DNA from: an uncultured Lachnospiraceae bacterium
GTDB lineage: Bacteria > Bacillota > Clostridia > Lachnospirales > Lachnospiraceae
Length of the DNA stretch: 64,000 nt
Direction: 5' to 3'
NCBI GenBank assembly: GCA_947626435.1
Contig: CANQSB010000016.1
Location: 1 to 64,000, forward strand
Both the position numbers and the translations under genes were made by a program. Positions 1-8,978 of this stretch are shown here, in pieces. Under the pieces are notes generated by a model, which worked only from the letters and a program-made list of their open reading frames with translations, made no database searches and was not told the origin of the DNA. The stretch's first letter is position 1; each line of letters opens with the position of its first letter.

Positions 1-116
1 TTGTTTCCCCTAGCGGTAATAAACATTTCAAGCAATCCCTTTTTCTTGCCGTGTCTACCTTATAGGGTACATTATAGCTTGCCTTTCTTGACAGTGACCG
101 CGCCGACATAAAGGAT

Positions 117-926
117 ATGTCCGAGGAGTGTAGAAAAGAGATGGAGTCAGTCGAGATATCAAACACCACTGGAGATGAACCAGTCTTTTACTCAAATTTC
201 GGCGACCATAGCGCGCTTAAATTCAGCGACAGAAACAAGGAGGCATCATTTGAGCGGCATACGGGCGCAGGCTATATCGACAATGCTTTGATTGAGAAAT
301 GCCATTCAATTTACGGCAGCGGACTGACGGAAACGCTTATAACGTCCGACAAAATGGGCGAGGGGAGTTTTTCGGCAAATGACGCGGAGAAGATACTTTT
401 GGACAAGCTAAAGGTATTGGGGATAAGCGAGGTTGCGTTTGACGAGATATATTATGATGAAGGCGCTGGCTACAGCTTTTATACGATGCGGTTTTCGCCC
501 GCCTATGACGGGATAAAGCTTGATATCGGGCATAATTCATATGGGTTTGGACAAGTTTGTCCCAACGGATATGCGCATATTTCCGAGGAGGGCGTCGCAG
601 AACTGGGACTTCATGCATTTTGCGGCAAGATAGAGGACAAGGAGCCTGTAGAGATAATTTCGTTTGAGCAGGCGCTTGAAGTGTTGGAGCAGTACCTTGA
701 CAGCGGTATTATAGATGCAGATGAAAATATGACATATGACAGAGTGGAGCTTAACTATTATCCTGTGCCCAATCCTTCGCCAAAGCCTGATGAGATTGAA
801 TATAAGGCAGAGCTTGAGCTTATACCAATATGGCGCATTTATATGCCGCTTGACGAGTATGTTTCAGGGGCTTATAATGGAGCGTCGGCGATATGCATAA
901 ACGCAATTACAGGCGAAAACATATAA
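117..926 (+). CDS. Putative exported protein of an ABC operon, 5' end probably broken
   Basis: The product has 269 residues from the first ATG and I do not recognise a named family. It is soluble-looking, acidic and rich in aromatic residues. Its C-terminus (LIPIWRIYMPLDEY, then AICINAITGE) resembles the tails of surface proteins with PepSY/YycI-like folds. The reading frame continues upstream of the ATG (AFLDSDRADIKD) to an in-frame TAG at 75-77 and another at 63-65. Beyond them the same frame reads a short hydrophobic stretch (SLFLAVST) like the core of a signal peptide. The ATG itself has its AAAGGA only two bases away, too close for a normal ribosome-binding site. The gene may therefore be a decayed lipoprotein or secreted protein whose signal segment carries two stop codons. 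It lies two bases before a permease gene, so it probably belongs to that transporter operon. Confidence 0.55.
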   Translation: MSEECRKEMESVEISNTTGDEPVFYSNFGDHSALKFSDRNKEASFERHTGAGYIDNALIEKCHSIYGSGLTETLITSDKMGEGSFSANDAEKILLDKLKVLGISEVAFDEIYYDEGAGYSFYTMRFSPAYDGIKLDIGHNSYGFGQVCPNGYAHISEEGVAELGLHAFCGKIEDKEPVEIISFEQALEVLEQYLDSGIIDADENMTYDRVELNYYPVPNPSPKPDEIEYKAELELIPIWRIYMPLDEYVSGAYNGASAICINAITGENI

Positions 927-942
927 TATGGAGATACTTTTG

Positions 943-1695
943 ATGAACAAAAAATTTCTATTGCAGGACATAAAGAGAAGTCTTACAGGCTGGGGCTTTT
1001 GGCTGGGATTTGGCGGGCTGTGCGCGCTGTTTTTGTACAATATGGTTACGCAGTCGGCGCTTAACCATACGCAGGACAGCTATTATATCATTGTGAACGC
1101 GGTCGCGGCATCGGGATTTACTGTTTTTCTGCCGCTATTTCCAGTGCTTGCATATTCATCGGATTTCTGCGAGGAGTATGAGAGCGGCTACTATCGGATG
1201 ATACTGGCGCGCATGAGCGTGCGCGGATATGCTCAGGCGCGCATTATAAGCGTAGCGATTTCAGGCGGCGCGGCTGTGGGGCTTCCTGTAATGCTCATGT
1301 GTATCGGCGCAGGCTGTTTTGGCATAACGGCTGTTAGCGCTGTGGACATGCTCAGGGTTGAGGCTGATATGGAGATGGTGCTCATATCGCAGGAATACGG
1401 TTTTGGTGTGGTGGTCGTCCTAAAGACTATGCTTGGATTTTTGTTCGGCGCTGTGTGGGCGCTTGTCGGGCTTGCGTTTGCCGTGTGGTTCGTAAATAAG
1501 TATGTATCGCTTATAGCCCCTTTCGTATTGTATGAAACTATGAATATTTTTTTGCCGAAAATATTAAAGCCGGCAATGTCGGTGCGCGGAGATGACATCG
1601 GACATATCCTGTCAATCGCAATGGAGCTGTTGTGGCTTGCGGTGTCTGTGGCGGCAGTTGCGGCGGGCTTTAAAAGGAGATGCCATGATGAGTAA
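943..1695 (+). CDS. ABC-2-type permease subunit (first of three)
   Basis: This is a 250-residue membrane protein with about six hydrophobic helices, starting MNKKFLLQDIKRSL and followed by a GFWLGFGGLCALFLY segment. The size and layout match ABC-2-type permeases of bacitracin/lantibiotic-type exporters. ATG 943 is preferred over ATG 928 because GGAG at 931-934 sits at proper distance from it, while nothing precedes 928. It overlaps the next permease gene by 11 bases, and the operon continues to an ATPase gene. The transported substrate cannot be read from the sequence. Confidence 0.75.
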   Translation: MNKKFLLQDIKRSLTGWGFWLGFGGLCALFLYNMVTQSALNHTQDSYYIIVNAVAASGFTVFLPLFPVLAYSSDFCEEYESGYYRMILARMSVRGYAQARIISVAISGGAAVGLPVMLMCIGAGCFGITAVSAVDMLRVEADMEMVLISQEYGFGVVVVLKTMLGFLFGAVWALVGLAFAVWFVNKYVSLIAPFVLYETMNIFLPKILKPAMSVRGDDIGHILSIAMELLWLAVSVAAVAAGFKRRCHDE

Positions 1696-2458
1696 GGCTG
1701 TAATGATAGCAAAACAGACTTTCCTGCAGGAGCTTGCAAGTGCGCGCGTGATTATGGGGTATCTTCTGGGACTTGCATTTCTTGCCACAGGTCTTGAGGA
1801 CTTTTGGCATTTTGTGACATATACAGGCGAACCCGTCAATGTGCTTGAAGCGTTTATCGTGGCGGAGAGTCAGACGCGGGCAGGATTTTTATGGGCGCTC
1901 GGATATATGCTGATAATTTCTGATGCGCCGTTTGTAAATAAAGGCTCGTATCTTGTGATGTACAGGTGTAAGCGGTACGCATGGAATATGGGAATGGCGC
2001 TCTATATCGCGTTTCAGGCGTTTACGTATACTCTGCTTTTTGCGGCAGTATCGGCTGTGACAGGCATTCGCAGCGGATATATCGGAAAGATTTGGAGCAG
2101 TCCCGTATATACGCTTATGAAAGACACGTCGGGAGTATTTTTGAAAAAATTCGGCATGAGTTTCCCGTATGAAACCGTCATGAGAAAAATGACAGCAGTG
2201 TCAGCGTTCGGCTCTGCATTTCTGAATATGCTGTGTTACCTGATACTCATCGGAATGATTTTATATGTCTGTAATCTGACGCTTGGCGGAATGTGGGGAA
2301 TGGCGGCTGTAGTCCTGCTGCATCTCACAAAGGGCGCAGCGTGGTGTAAGATAAGCATAGACGGCAGCCCCGATACTCTTTACATCAAAATCACACTCAT
2401 TGCGGTTATGACAATAGTGTCATTTATAGCGGTTCGGAAAGGAGTAGATTATGGATAG
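1685..2458 (+). CDS. ABC-2-type permease subunit (second of three)
   Basis: The 257-residue product begins MMSKAVMIAKQTFLQEL and alternates hydrophobic helices with short polar loops, the pattern of an ABC-2 permease. AAAAGGAG ends four bases before ATG 1685, and a second ATG follows immediately, so either could be used. A longer frame back to 1592 exists but runs inside the upstream permease and has no ribosome-binding site. It overlaps both neighbouring permease genes, which indicates translational coupling. It is probably a membrane subunit of the same complex; its residues give no substrate clue. Confidence 0.72.
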   Translation: MMSKAVMIAKQTFLQELASARVIMGYLLGLAFLATGLEDFWHFVTYTGEPVNVLEAFIVAESQTRAGFLWALGYMLIISDAPFVNKGSYLVMYRCKRYAWNMGMALYIAFQAFTYTLLFAAVSAVTGIRSGYIGKIWSSPVYTLMKDTSGVFLKKFGMSFPYETVMRKMTAVSAFGSAFLNMLCYLILIGMILYVCNLTLGGMWGMAAVVLLHLTKGAAWCKISIDGSPDTLYIKITLIAVMTIVSFIAVRKGVDYG

Positions 2459-3086
2459 CGCGTTGATGGACTTTTTCGGAGGAGTGACTTGGGAAAACAG
2501 GAGCGGTATGCCGGGCGTGGTTGTCGAGCTGTGTCTGTATGAACTTGTGAGGTGGCTTTTGCCGATTGGCATATGTCTGATGTTTACGGGCGCATACCTG
2601 AAAAAGCAGCGCGAAATAGAAATGCTTTCGTGTTACCGCTATAGAAGTATATTAGTATGGTGGGGAAGAAAATTTGCACGCAGTCTGTTTGCAGGGCTTT
2701 TGGCAGGAGAGGCGCTCGTTGCTGCCGCCATTGTGTACGATGCGGCAATGGCGGTAAAGTTTTCCGTAGAGAGCGTAAAAATAATCGTACTGTGGAACAT
2801 ACATGTTGTGACACTTGTGTCATTTATGCTTGTGCTGGAACAGACAAGGCTGAAAGGCATATCGGCGATAGCGCTGCTGCTATTGGAAGGATTTACATTT
2901 ATGCTTGGGTTTGAATACAGCAAAATTATTCCGTTCATGTGCGGAATGTGGGGAATGTATCTGCAAAGTGACTGGTATGACAGCCAAAAGACGCTGTGCG
3001 CCTCTTGTGTAATCATAGCGCAGGGAATACTGATTTTGCTCAGCTTTATGCAAGGGGCAGCGCAGGAAAGGATTAAGGAAAAGTAA
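2451..3086 (+). CDS. Membrane protein, third permease-like subunit
   Basis: This 211-residue hydrophobic protein has about six predicted membrane segments, including LLPIGICLMFTGAYL and CVIIAQGILILLSF. It overlaps the previous gene by eight bases and its stop codon shares a base with the ATG of the ATPase gene, so it is part of the transporter operon. AAGGAG just before ATG 2451 fixes the start. It is shorter than the other two permeases and has no motif that I can tie to a family. It could be an accessory membrane subunit rather than a true permease. Confidence 0.68.
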   Translation: MDSALMDFFGGVTWENRSGMPGVVVELCLYELVRWLLPIGICLMFTGAYLKKQREIEMLSCYRYRSILVWWGRKFARSLFAGLLAGEALVAAAIVYDAAMAVKFSVESVKIIVLWNIHVVTLVSFMLVLEQTRLKGISAIALLLLEGFTFMLGFEYSKIIPFMCGMWGMYLQSDWYDSQKTLCASCVIIAQGILILLSFMQGAAQERIKEK

Positions 3087-3760
3087 TGAATGAGATTATA
3101 AGCATTGAAAACGTGACAAAAAGCTTTGGCAGCGCGACAGTGATTGACAACGTGAGTATTAAATTTGCGCGCGGGAAAATTTACGGCTTTATCGGGCGAA
3201 ACGGTTCGGGGAAAACTGTGCTGTTCAAGCTTATAGTTGGTTATATGCGACCGACAAGCGGAAAAATAACCGTGTGCGGAAAAGAAATCGGAAAGGACAC
3301 GGATTTTGCCGAGAATATAGGCATTATCATAGAAAATCCTGGTTTCCTTGGCGGATATACAGGCTTCAAAAACCTTGAATATCTGGCATCAATACGCAGC
3401 GTAATCGGCGCAGAGGAAATAAGGCATAGCATGGAAATAGCAGGTCTTGATCCGGGCAGCAGCAAAAAAGTTTCAAAATATTCTCTGGGAATGAGGCAGC
3501 GCCTTGGCATAGCGCAGGCGATAATGGAGTCACCCGAGATACTTATCCTTGATGAGCCAATGAACGGAATGGACAGGCAGGGAGTGGAGGACATAAGACA
3601 GATTTTGCTGCGCCTAAAGGGCGAGGGCAGGACAATCCTGCTTGCAAGCCATAACAAAGAGGACATAGAGGTACTCTGCGATGAAGTATATGAGATGGAT
3701 AAGGGAAAAGCTGTCAGGCAGGAAATGAATGTTATACGGCAGGCGGTGCAGAATGTATAG
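3086..3760 (+). CDS. ABC transporter ATP-binding protein (BcrA/lantibiotic-exporter type)
   Basis: The 224-residue protein is a single nucleotide-binding domain. Walker A is GRNGSGKT near residue 38, the signature is YSLGMRQRLG near residue 133, Walker B is ILILDEPMNGMD near residue 150, and the H-loop histidine is in LLASHNKED. It should power the three permeases encoded directly upstream, with which it shares overlapping stop and start codons. The length fits the compact ATPases of bacitracin and lantibiotic self-protection exporters. It overlaps the response-regulator gene by eight bases, so transport and regulation are co-expressed. The likely role is export of a peptide or hydrophobic compound; the substrate is unknown. 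Confidence 0.93.
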   Translation: MNEIISIENVTKSFGSATVIDNVSIKFARGKIYGFIGRNGSGKTVLFKLIVGYMRPTSGKITVCGKEIGKDTDFAENIGIIIENPGFLGGYTGFKNLEYLASIRSVIGAEEIRHSMEIAGLDPGSSKKVSKYSLGMRQRLGIAQAIMESPEILILDEPMNGMDRQGVEDIRQILLRLKGEGRTILLASHNKEDIEVLCDEVYEMDKGKAVRQEMNVIRQAVQNV

Positions 3761-4484
3761 AATAGGAATATGCGATGACGACAAGGTTTTCTGCGCGGAC
3801 TTGGAGGAGCGGCTTTACAGGATTTCCGAGGCGTTTTTTGAGAAGGTTGAAATTGAAGTCTGGTATTCGGGCGAGGATATAATGCGCGATATTTGCGGCA
3901 GGACGCTGTGCGACTTGCTTTTTCTTGATATCGAGCTTGTGGAGAAGGACGGCATCGAGGTTGGCAGGTTTATCCGCGACGAGCTGGAGGATATGCGGAC
4001 GCAGATTGTGTATGTGTCGTCAAAGCAGGATTACGCGATGCAGCTTTTCAAGGTACAGCCGCTTGATTTTTTGATAAAGCCTGTGTCGGACAAGGCATTG
4101 GCGGAAACGCTGTCAAGAAGCGTCAGGCGGCAGAAAAGCGCGGATATTTGCTTTGAATACAAAAAGGGCGGCATAATGTTCAGAATCCCCACGAGTGACA
4201 TAGCATATTTTGCAAGTACGGACAAAAAAATCAGGATAGTCAAAAAAAGCGGCGAGGAGGAATTTTACGGAAAGCTCAAAAGCATTGCGGACAGACTTCC
4301 CGCTGATTTTATGCCTATCCATCAGTCGTACATAGTGAACCGCCGCTATGTCAGCGAATATTCATATGATACTGTCAAAATGGCGGACAAGACTGTGCTG
4401 AGCATAAGTAAGCCGTACAGAAAGGCAGTCAGAGACAGGCTTAAACAATTTCGGAAGGCGGAGATGGGAGATTGGGATATATAA
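3753..4484 (+). CDS. LytTR-family response regulator
   Basis: The 243-residue protein has an N-terminal receiver domain and a C-terminal LytTR DNA-binding domain. It shows the acidic pocket (ICDDDK), the phospho-acceptor Asp in LLFLDIEL near residue 56, and the conserved Lys in DFLIKPVS near 108. The C-terminal part (about 140-235) has the typical LytTR elements IPTSDIAYF and PIHQSYIVNRRYV. The start is taken at 3753 because MYRIGICDDD is where the domain begins and AGGCGG lies upstream; an earlier in-frame ATG at 3729 only adds eight residues. It probably pairs with the kinase encoded next. LytTR/GHKL pairs usually control peptide-sensing regulons, which fits the adjoining exporter. Confidence 0.93.
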   Translation: MYRIGICDDDKVFCADLEERLYRISEAFFEKVEIEVWYSGEDIMRDICGRTLCDLLFLDIELVEKDGIEVGRFIRDELEDMRTQIVYVSSKQDYAMQLFKVQPLDFLIKPVSDKALAETLSRSVRRQKSADICFEYKKGGIMFRIPTSDIAYFASTDKKIRIVKKSGEEEFYGKLKSIADRLPADFMPIHQSYIVNRRYVSEYSYDTVKMADKTVLSISKPYRKAVRDRLKQFRKAEMGDWDI

Positions 4485-5737
4485 GTTATTATTTCGTGAT
4501 TGAACCGATAGTTAATGTCCTGCGCGTGCTTTTGATAAGAAAGCTTATGGGACTGTTCCTTGCGGAAAAAGATGGAAAACGTGCGCTGCTCAATGGGGCT
4601 TACGGCGTGTATTTTCTTATTACGACGGTCTTGTATATAGCTTTTGAGGCTTCAGCCGCATATGAGGCGGGGTGCTTTGCAGGTCTATTGGGACTTATGC
4701 TTTTATACGACAATGCGTGGGAAAGGCGCATTTGGGCTGTGTTCAGCGTGTCCTTCATAGATATGGCGTGTATGCTCGCGGCATTGTATATGCTTTCGGA
4801 TATGGAAATCGCCCCTCAGTTTTCGTTTCAGGTGTTTTTGTTGCTTATATGTGTGGCGCTTATGAGATGTATTTCCTCGCATGGCGGATATCTGAACATG
4901 GAGATGGAACTTGGCAGAGGGCAGACACTTATTTCGGCGGCAATTCCGACAGTAAGCGCCGTGGTATTGTGCGCCCTGCTGCATGGAAATACGGAGAATA
5001 CTGTATCTGCGCTGATATGCATTTCGATGCTTTTGATAAATATAGGGGTGTTTTATCTTTGCCATATGATGGCGGAAAACTACAGGCAGCTTCACGAAAG
5101 CGACATATACAGACAGCAGACACATGCTTATCAAAATCAGCTTGACATAATAATGGAATCGCAGGGACGCATCAGGGCGTTGAGGCATGATATGAAAAAT
5201 CATATACTGGCGCTGGAGCTGCTTTTGCAGAGGCAGGAATGGGGCGAGGCAAAGAGGTATTTAAGCTCTATGCAGGGCTTTATGGAAAATCCCGCTGAGT
5301 ATGCCGTGACAGGCAATGACGCCGTGGACAGCCTGCTGAATTACAAGCTGCGCAGGGCAAAGGAAATGCTGAATAGTGTCGAAACGAAGATTAACATACC
5401 TGAAAAGCTGATTTTGCACTCATTTGATTTGAATGTAGTGCTCGGCAACCTGCTTGACAATGCGATAGACGCGGCGGCGCAGACGGACGAAAAGCGTCTT
5501 AGGGTGGAAATAAAGCTTGACAGAGGGATATTGTTTATTAATATGCGTAACAGCTGCAGGGAGACTGTCAGCGGGCATTTCATACGGCTTGAAACCACAA
5601 AGGCGGATGCCGCAAACCATGGCATAGGGCTTGGCAATGTGCGGAGGATAGTTGAGAAGTACCATGGCGATATGGATATGGTGTGTGAGGCAGGAGGTAT
5701 GGAGATTGATATTATTATGTATGCGGACAGTATGTGA
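4472..5737 (+). CDS. GHKL-domain sensor histidine kinase (AgrC/VirS type)
   Basis: The 421-residue protein has five to six membrane helices in its first 200 residues. A dimerisation/phospho-acceptor helix follows with RHDMKNH near residue 240, then a GHKL ATPase domain (NLLDNAIDAA near 330 and HGIGLGNVRRI near 390). This is the layout of quorum-sensing kinases such as AgrC. It overlaps the response-regulator gene by 13 bases, so the two form one signalling pair. No sensor domain beyond the membrane helices is present, suggesting that it senses a peptide or membrane perturbation. It ends the operon; about 110 bases separate it from a convergent gene. Confidence 0.92.
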   Translation: MGYISYYFVIEPIVNVLRVLLIRKLMGLFLAEKDGKRALLNGAYGVYFLITTVLYIAFEASAAYEAGCFAGLLGLMLLYDNAWERRIWAVFSVSFIDMACMLAALYMLSDMEIAPQFSFQVFLLLICVALMRCISSHGGYLNMEMELGRGQTLISAAIPTVSAVVLCALLHGNTENTVSALICISMLLINIGVFYLCHMMAENYRQLHESDIYRQQTHAYQNQLDIIMESQGRIRALRHDMKNHILALELLLQRQEWGEAKRYLSSMQGFMENPAEYAVTGNDAVDSLLNYKLRRAKEMLNSVETKINIPEKLILHSFDLNVVLGNLLDNAIDAAAQTDEKRLRVEIKLDRGILFINMRNSCRETVSGHFIRLETTKADAANHGIGLGNVRRIVEKYHGDMDMVCEAGGMEIDIIMYADSM

Positions 5738-5851
5738 CGATTTCCACAAAAGCCAGCCAATCAAAAAATAATTTGACATTATACGAAAAAACACTTAAAC
5801 TTGAAATATGCATCACAGAACAGGAAAAACTATTTTATATTTTCAATATTT

Positions 5852-6652
5852 TCATGATAGAAGCTGCTTCTTAATCCGAGTGTATTTCTTCTCGGGAATG
5901 GGAAGCTCTGTTCCGTCGGACAAGGTTACCGCAAAGCGGCGTATATCTTTCACATGGACGGGGTTAAGCAGGTATCCGGAGTGTATGCGCAGAAAAAACC
6001 CCGGATATTTTTCCTCAAATCCTGACAGTGTTTCGTTTATTGTAATCATGCCGTTTTCTGTGTGTATTCGAATACGGGAGGAGCGTTTGACTGTTTCAAT
6101 ATATAAAATGCGGGATGCCGCAATTCGGTGTACGCACTTGTCGGCAGCCTTGACGGATACATATTGCTCCGGATTCGTGAAAGCGGGCATTTTCACAGAC
6201 ACATTTTCATAATGGACGGGGTAAATGGTATCTCGGCTGTCGTATTTCCATAAGTTGCTGATGTGCAGCAAAATAATTTCCGGCTGATATTCAATTAATC
6301 CCTCGTCATTTTTTGTTCTTTTTTCGTGCCATGTATAATGCAGCCACTGGTCATGCATCTCTGTGTTGCCGCTTGGATAATGGGTGTAAATATCGTAATG
6401 AAGCAGAATCTCTTTCAAATGGCTGTAAGGTGAAACGGATAGGACATGGATGTCGCCCATGGTAAAGGTAAGGGCGTGCTTTTCAGCCGCAAAGGTCTGC
6501 AGAAGGTTCTTCTTTCCCTGTATCTGCTGGCGCTGCGCGGGACCAATCCACAATACATCATCGCTGATATATTCAAAAAATGGCTTCAGGTTGTTTTTGT
6601 AATACTCAGATATGATAAAAATCGAGAGCTTGATAATGTCATCTGTCTTCAT
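5852..6652 (-). CDS. NTF2/SnoaL-like domain fused to a LytTR DNA-binding domain
   Basis: This 266-residue protein has two parts. Residues 1-130 resemble an NTF2-like (SnoaL-like) fold: an N-terminal helix (EYYKNNLKPFFEYI), then ISDDVLWIGP and a strand-rich region with DQWLHYTWHE. Residues about 160-262 are a LytTR DNA-binding domain with ILYIETVKRSSRIRI, RIHSGYLLNPVHV and IPISEKKY-like elements. There is no receiver domain, so control is probably by a small ligand bound in the NTF2-like cup; that is inference. CGGAGG lies six bases before the start. It is transcribed towards the ABC/two-component operon and divergently from birA, and may regulate one of them or itself. Confidence 0.82.
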   Translation of the reverse strand: MKTDDIIKLSIFIISEYYKNNLKPFFEYISDDVLWIGPAQRQQIQGKKNLLQTFAAEKHALTFTMGDIHVLSVSPYSHLKEILLHYDIYTHYPSGNTEMHDQWLHYTWHEKRTKNDEGLIEYQPEIILLHISNLWKYDSRDTIYPVHYENVSVKMPAFTNPEQYVSVKAADKCVHRIAASRILYIETVKRSSRIRIHTENGMITINETLSGFEEKYPGFFLRIHSGYLLNPVHVKDIRRFAVTLSDGTELPIPEKKYTRIKKQLLS

Positions 6653-6773
6653 CGCGGCCTCCGTTTTTTGACTTCCATTATATATTATAAAATGTGCAGC
6701 CGCAAGTGATTTAGCACGAAAGACGAGTGAAAAAGCCGAAATTTATTGGACGGAAAGGAAAAACATTATAAAA

Positions 6774-7769
6774 ATGAAAAAGGACGAAATAATAAAAATG
6801 CTTCGCAACGCGTCCGATTATGTCAGCGGACAGGAGCTGTGCGAGCATTTCGGCGTATCGCGCACCGCGGTATGGAAAGCGGTAAAACAGCTCGAAAAGG
6901 ACGGCTACAGGATAGAAGCGGTAAACAACAGGGGCTATCGGCTTATCGAGGACGCCGAAAGCGATATACTTTCGCAGGTTTCTATCGAGAGCTTTATAGA
7001 AACGAAATGGGCAGCGAAAAACCTTATTTTCAAAAAAGAAACAGGTTCCACAAATATAGACGCAAAGCTGCTTGGCGAGGCAGGCGCCCCATCAGGCACG
7101 CTTGTGGTGGCTGACCGCCAGACGGCAGGGCTTGGCAGGCGAGGACGCGCGTGGGTGTCTGAGGAAGGCGAGAATATCTATATGTCGATTATGCTGCGCC
7201 CCGACTGTCTCCCTGAAAAAGCCTCAATGCTTACGCTTGTCATGGCGCTTGCGGCGCTTGAGGCGGTAAATGAGCTGAAAGCAAAGACATCAGGCGCGCT
7301 GATAAAATGGCCGAATGATATCGTGATGAACGGCAAAAAGGTCTGCGGCATACTTACAGAGATGAGCGCGGAGCTTGACGGTATACATTATGTCGTGATT
7401 GGAATAGGCATAAATTCAAACCAGACGCAGTTTGATGACGGAATAGCCGACAGAGCGACTTCTATCTTTAATGAAACGGGCAAAAAGGTAAACCGGGCAA
7501 AGCTTATCGGGCGCACAATGCACTACTTTGAAAAGTATTATGCGGAGTTTGAAAAAAGCCGGGATATGTCGGCGCTGATGGAGCGTTACAACAGCTTTCT
7601 GGTAAATATGGACGAGCGTGTGCGCGTGCTTGACCCGAAGGGCGAATATGAGGGCACAGCTAGGGGCATTAATGATAAGGGCGAGCTGATAGTCGACAGG
7701 GCGGACGGAAATCGTGAGTATGTATACGCGGGCGAGGTGTCGGTGAGAGGTGTGTATGGATATGTCTAG
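6774..7769 (+). CDS. birA: Biotin--[acetyl-CoA carboxylase] ligase with repressor domain
   Basis: The 331-residue protein joins an N-terminal winged helix (FGVSRTAVWKAVKQL near residue 30) to a biotin ligase domain. The ligase shows GSTNIDAK, the adenylation loop GLGRRGRAW near 120, KWPNDIVMNGKK near 180 and a C-terminal SH3-like part. It activates biotin as biotinyl-AMP, transfers it to carboxylase lysines, and in bifunctional members represses biotin genes. GGAAAGGA lies about 14 bases upstream of the ATG, slightly far. It opens a run of same-direction housekeeping genes. Length and domains are typical of the bifunctional class. Confidence 0.96.
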   Translation: MKKDEIIKMLRNASDYVSGQELCEHFGVSRTAVWKAVKQLEKDGYRIEAVNNRGYRLIEDAESDILSQVSIESFIETKWAAKNLIFKKETGSTNIDAKLLGEAGAPSGTLVVADRQTAGLGRRGRAWVSEEGENIYMSIMLRPDCLPEKASMLTLVMALAALEAVNELKAKTSGALIKWPNDIVMNGKKVCGILTEMSAELDGIHYVVIGIGINSNQTQFDDGIADRATSIFNETGKKVNRAKLIGRTMHYFEKYYAEFEKSRDMSALMERYNSFLVNMDERVRVLDPKGEYEGTARGINDKGELIVDRADGNREYVYAGEVSVRGVYGYV

Positions 7770-7817
7770 CTTTACCTGAATGCTTTAAAATTTCGCACAA
7801 AATGGGAGATATATATA

Positions 7818-8159
7818 ATGGAAGAGAAAGAAAAGCGCATTGTGCTGTGCGGAGCGAACGCATACGAGAAAAAATACTATTTTAATGAGGCTTTTAAACA
7901 AATTCCGGAGTCGATAAAGGAGGAGCTTCACATAATCTGTGTACTTTTTACTGAGGAGGTCGGCGGCGTTTTCACAATCGTTTTTGAGGAGGACGGCAGC
8001 GTAAGCTTTGATACGGAGGCATACGAGGAGGACCTGCTTTATGATGAGGTGAGCAGCGGGCTCTTGGTGCGCGAGATAAGAATGAGGCGGCAGGAGCTTA
8101 TAGAGGCGCTGAGCATGTATTACAGGGTGTTTGTGCTTCATGAGCCCTTGGAGGAATAG
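7818..8159 (+). CDS. Small conserved protein between birA and coaX (possibly DUF6145)
   Basis: The product has 113 residues, is acidic and soluble, and begins MEEKEKRIVLCGANAYEKKYY. It contains an alternating strand/helix pattern (HIICVLFTEE, then GGVFTIVFEEDG) and a C-terminal helix rich in Arg and Leu. I recall proteins of this type beside birA and coaX in Lachnospiraceae, possibly named DUF6145, but cannot confirm that here. GGGAG is nine bases before the ATG. The gap to coaX is short, so the genes are probably co-transcribed. The function is unknown. Confidence 0.75.
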   Translation: MEEKEKRIVLCGANAYEKKYYFNEAFKQIPESIKEELHIICVLFTEEVGGVFTIVFEEDGSVSFDTEAYEEDLLYDEVSSGLLVREIRMRRQELIEALSMYYRVFVLHEPLEE

Positions 8160-8204
8160 AGTGATAAAAAACTGCAAAGTAATAGTTTGGGAGAGGGGAA
8201 AATT

Positions 8205-8978
8205 ATGGTTCTGGTGATAGATGTCGGCAATACTAATATAACTTTCGGCGTATATGATAAAGAGAAGCTCGCGACAACTTTCCGCCTGATGTCCAAGACC
8301 CAGCGCACATCAGACGAATACGGCGTGCTGATGACGGAGCTTTTGTCAAAAAACAATGTGAGCGTGGCAGACATAGAGGGCGCAATAATCGCGAGCGTAG
8401 TGCCGAACATAATGCATTCGCTTACGGGCGGCATCAAGCGCTATATTACTCAAAAGCTGATTACGGTAGGCGCAGGCATAAAGACAGGAATAAAAATCGT
8501 TACGGAAAATCCGAGGGAAATAGGTCCTGACCGCATTGTTGACGCGGTGGCGGCATATGAACTATACGGCGGACCGATACTGGTGCTTGACTTTGGTACG
8601 GCGACCACTTACGACCTTGTGGACGAAAACGGCTGCTTCTGCGCGGGAATCACAGCGCCAGGCATAAGGATTTCCGCGAAAGCGCTTTGGGAGGACGCGG
8701 CGAAGCTTCCTGAAATAGAAATAAAAAAGCCCGCGTCGATTCTGGCACAGGAAACAATTTCAAGCATGCAGGCGGGACTTGTCTACGGGCAGATAGGCCA
8801 GACGGAATATATCATAAAAACAGTGCAGAAAGAAACAGGCTACGACAATCTCAAGGTAGTTGCAACAGGCGGGCTTGGACGCATTATCGCTGGCGAAACG
8901 GATATGATACAGGAGTACAACAGCGCGCTGACGCTGGAGGGACTTAGGATAATTTATGAAAAAAACAGACGGAAATAG
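8205..8978 (+). CDS. coaX: Type III pantothenate kinase
   Basis: The 257-residue protein carries the type III PanK signatures: the phosphate-binding [10 protein letters not shown] at its N-terminus, [12 protein letters not shown] near residue 105 and [11 protein letters not shown] near 128. It phosphorylates pantothenate, the first step of coenzyme A synthesis, and this class is insensitive to CoA feedback. ATG 8205 is chosen because GAGGGG sits just upstream and the family begins [10 protein letters not shown]; a TTG at 8187 would add six unlikely residues. It overlaps the next gene by 23 bases. Confidence 0.96.
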   Translation: MVLVIDVGNTNITFGVYDKEKLATTFRLMSKTQRTSDEYGVLMTELLSKNNVSVADIEGAIIASVVPNIMHSLTGGIKRYITQKLITVGAGIKTGIKIVTENPREIGPDRIVDAVAAYELYGGPILVLDFGTATTYDLVDENGCFCAGITAPGIRISAKALWEDAAKLPEIEIKKPASILAQETISSMQAGLVYGQIGQTEYIIKTVQKETGYDNLKVVATGGLGRIIAGETDMIQEYNSALTLEGLRIIYEKNRRK

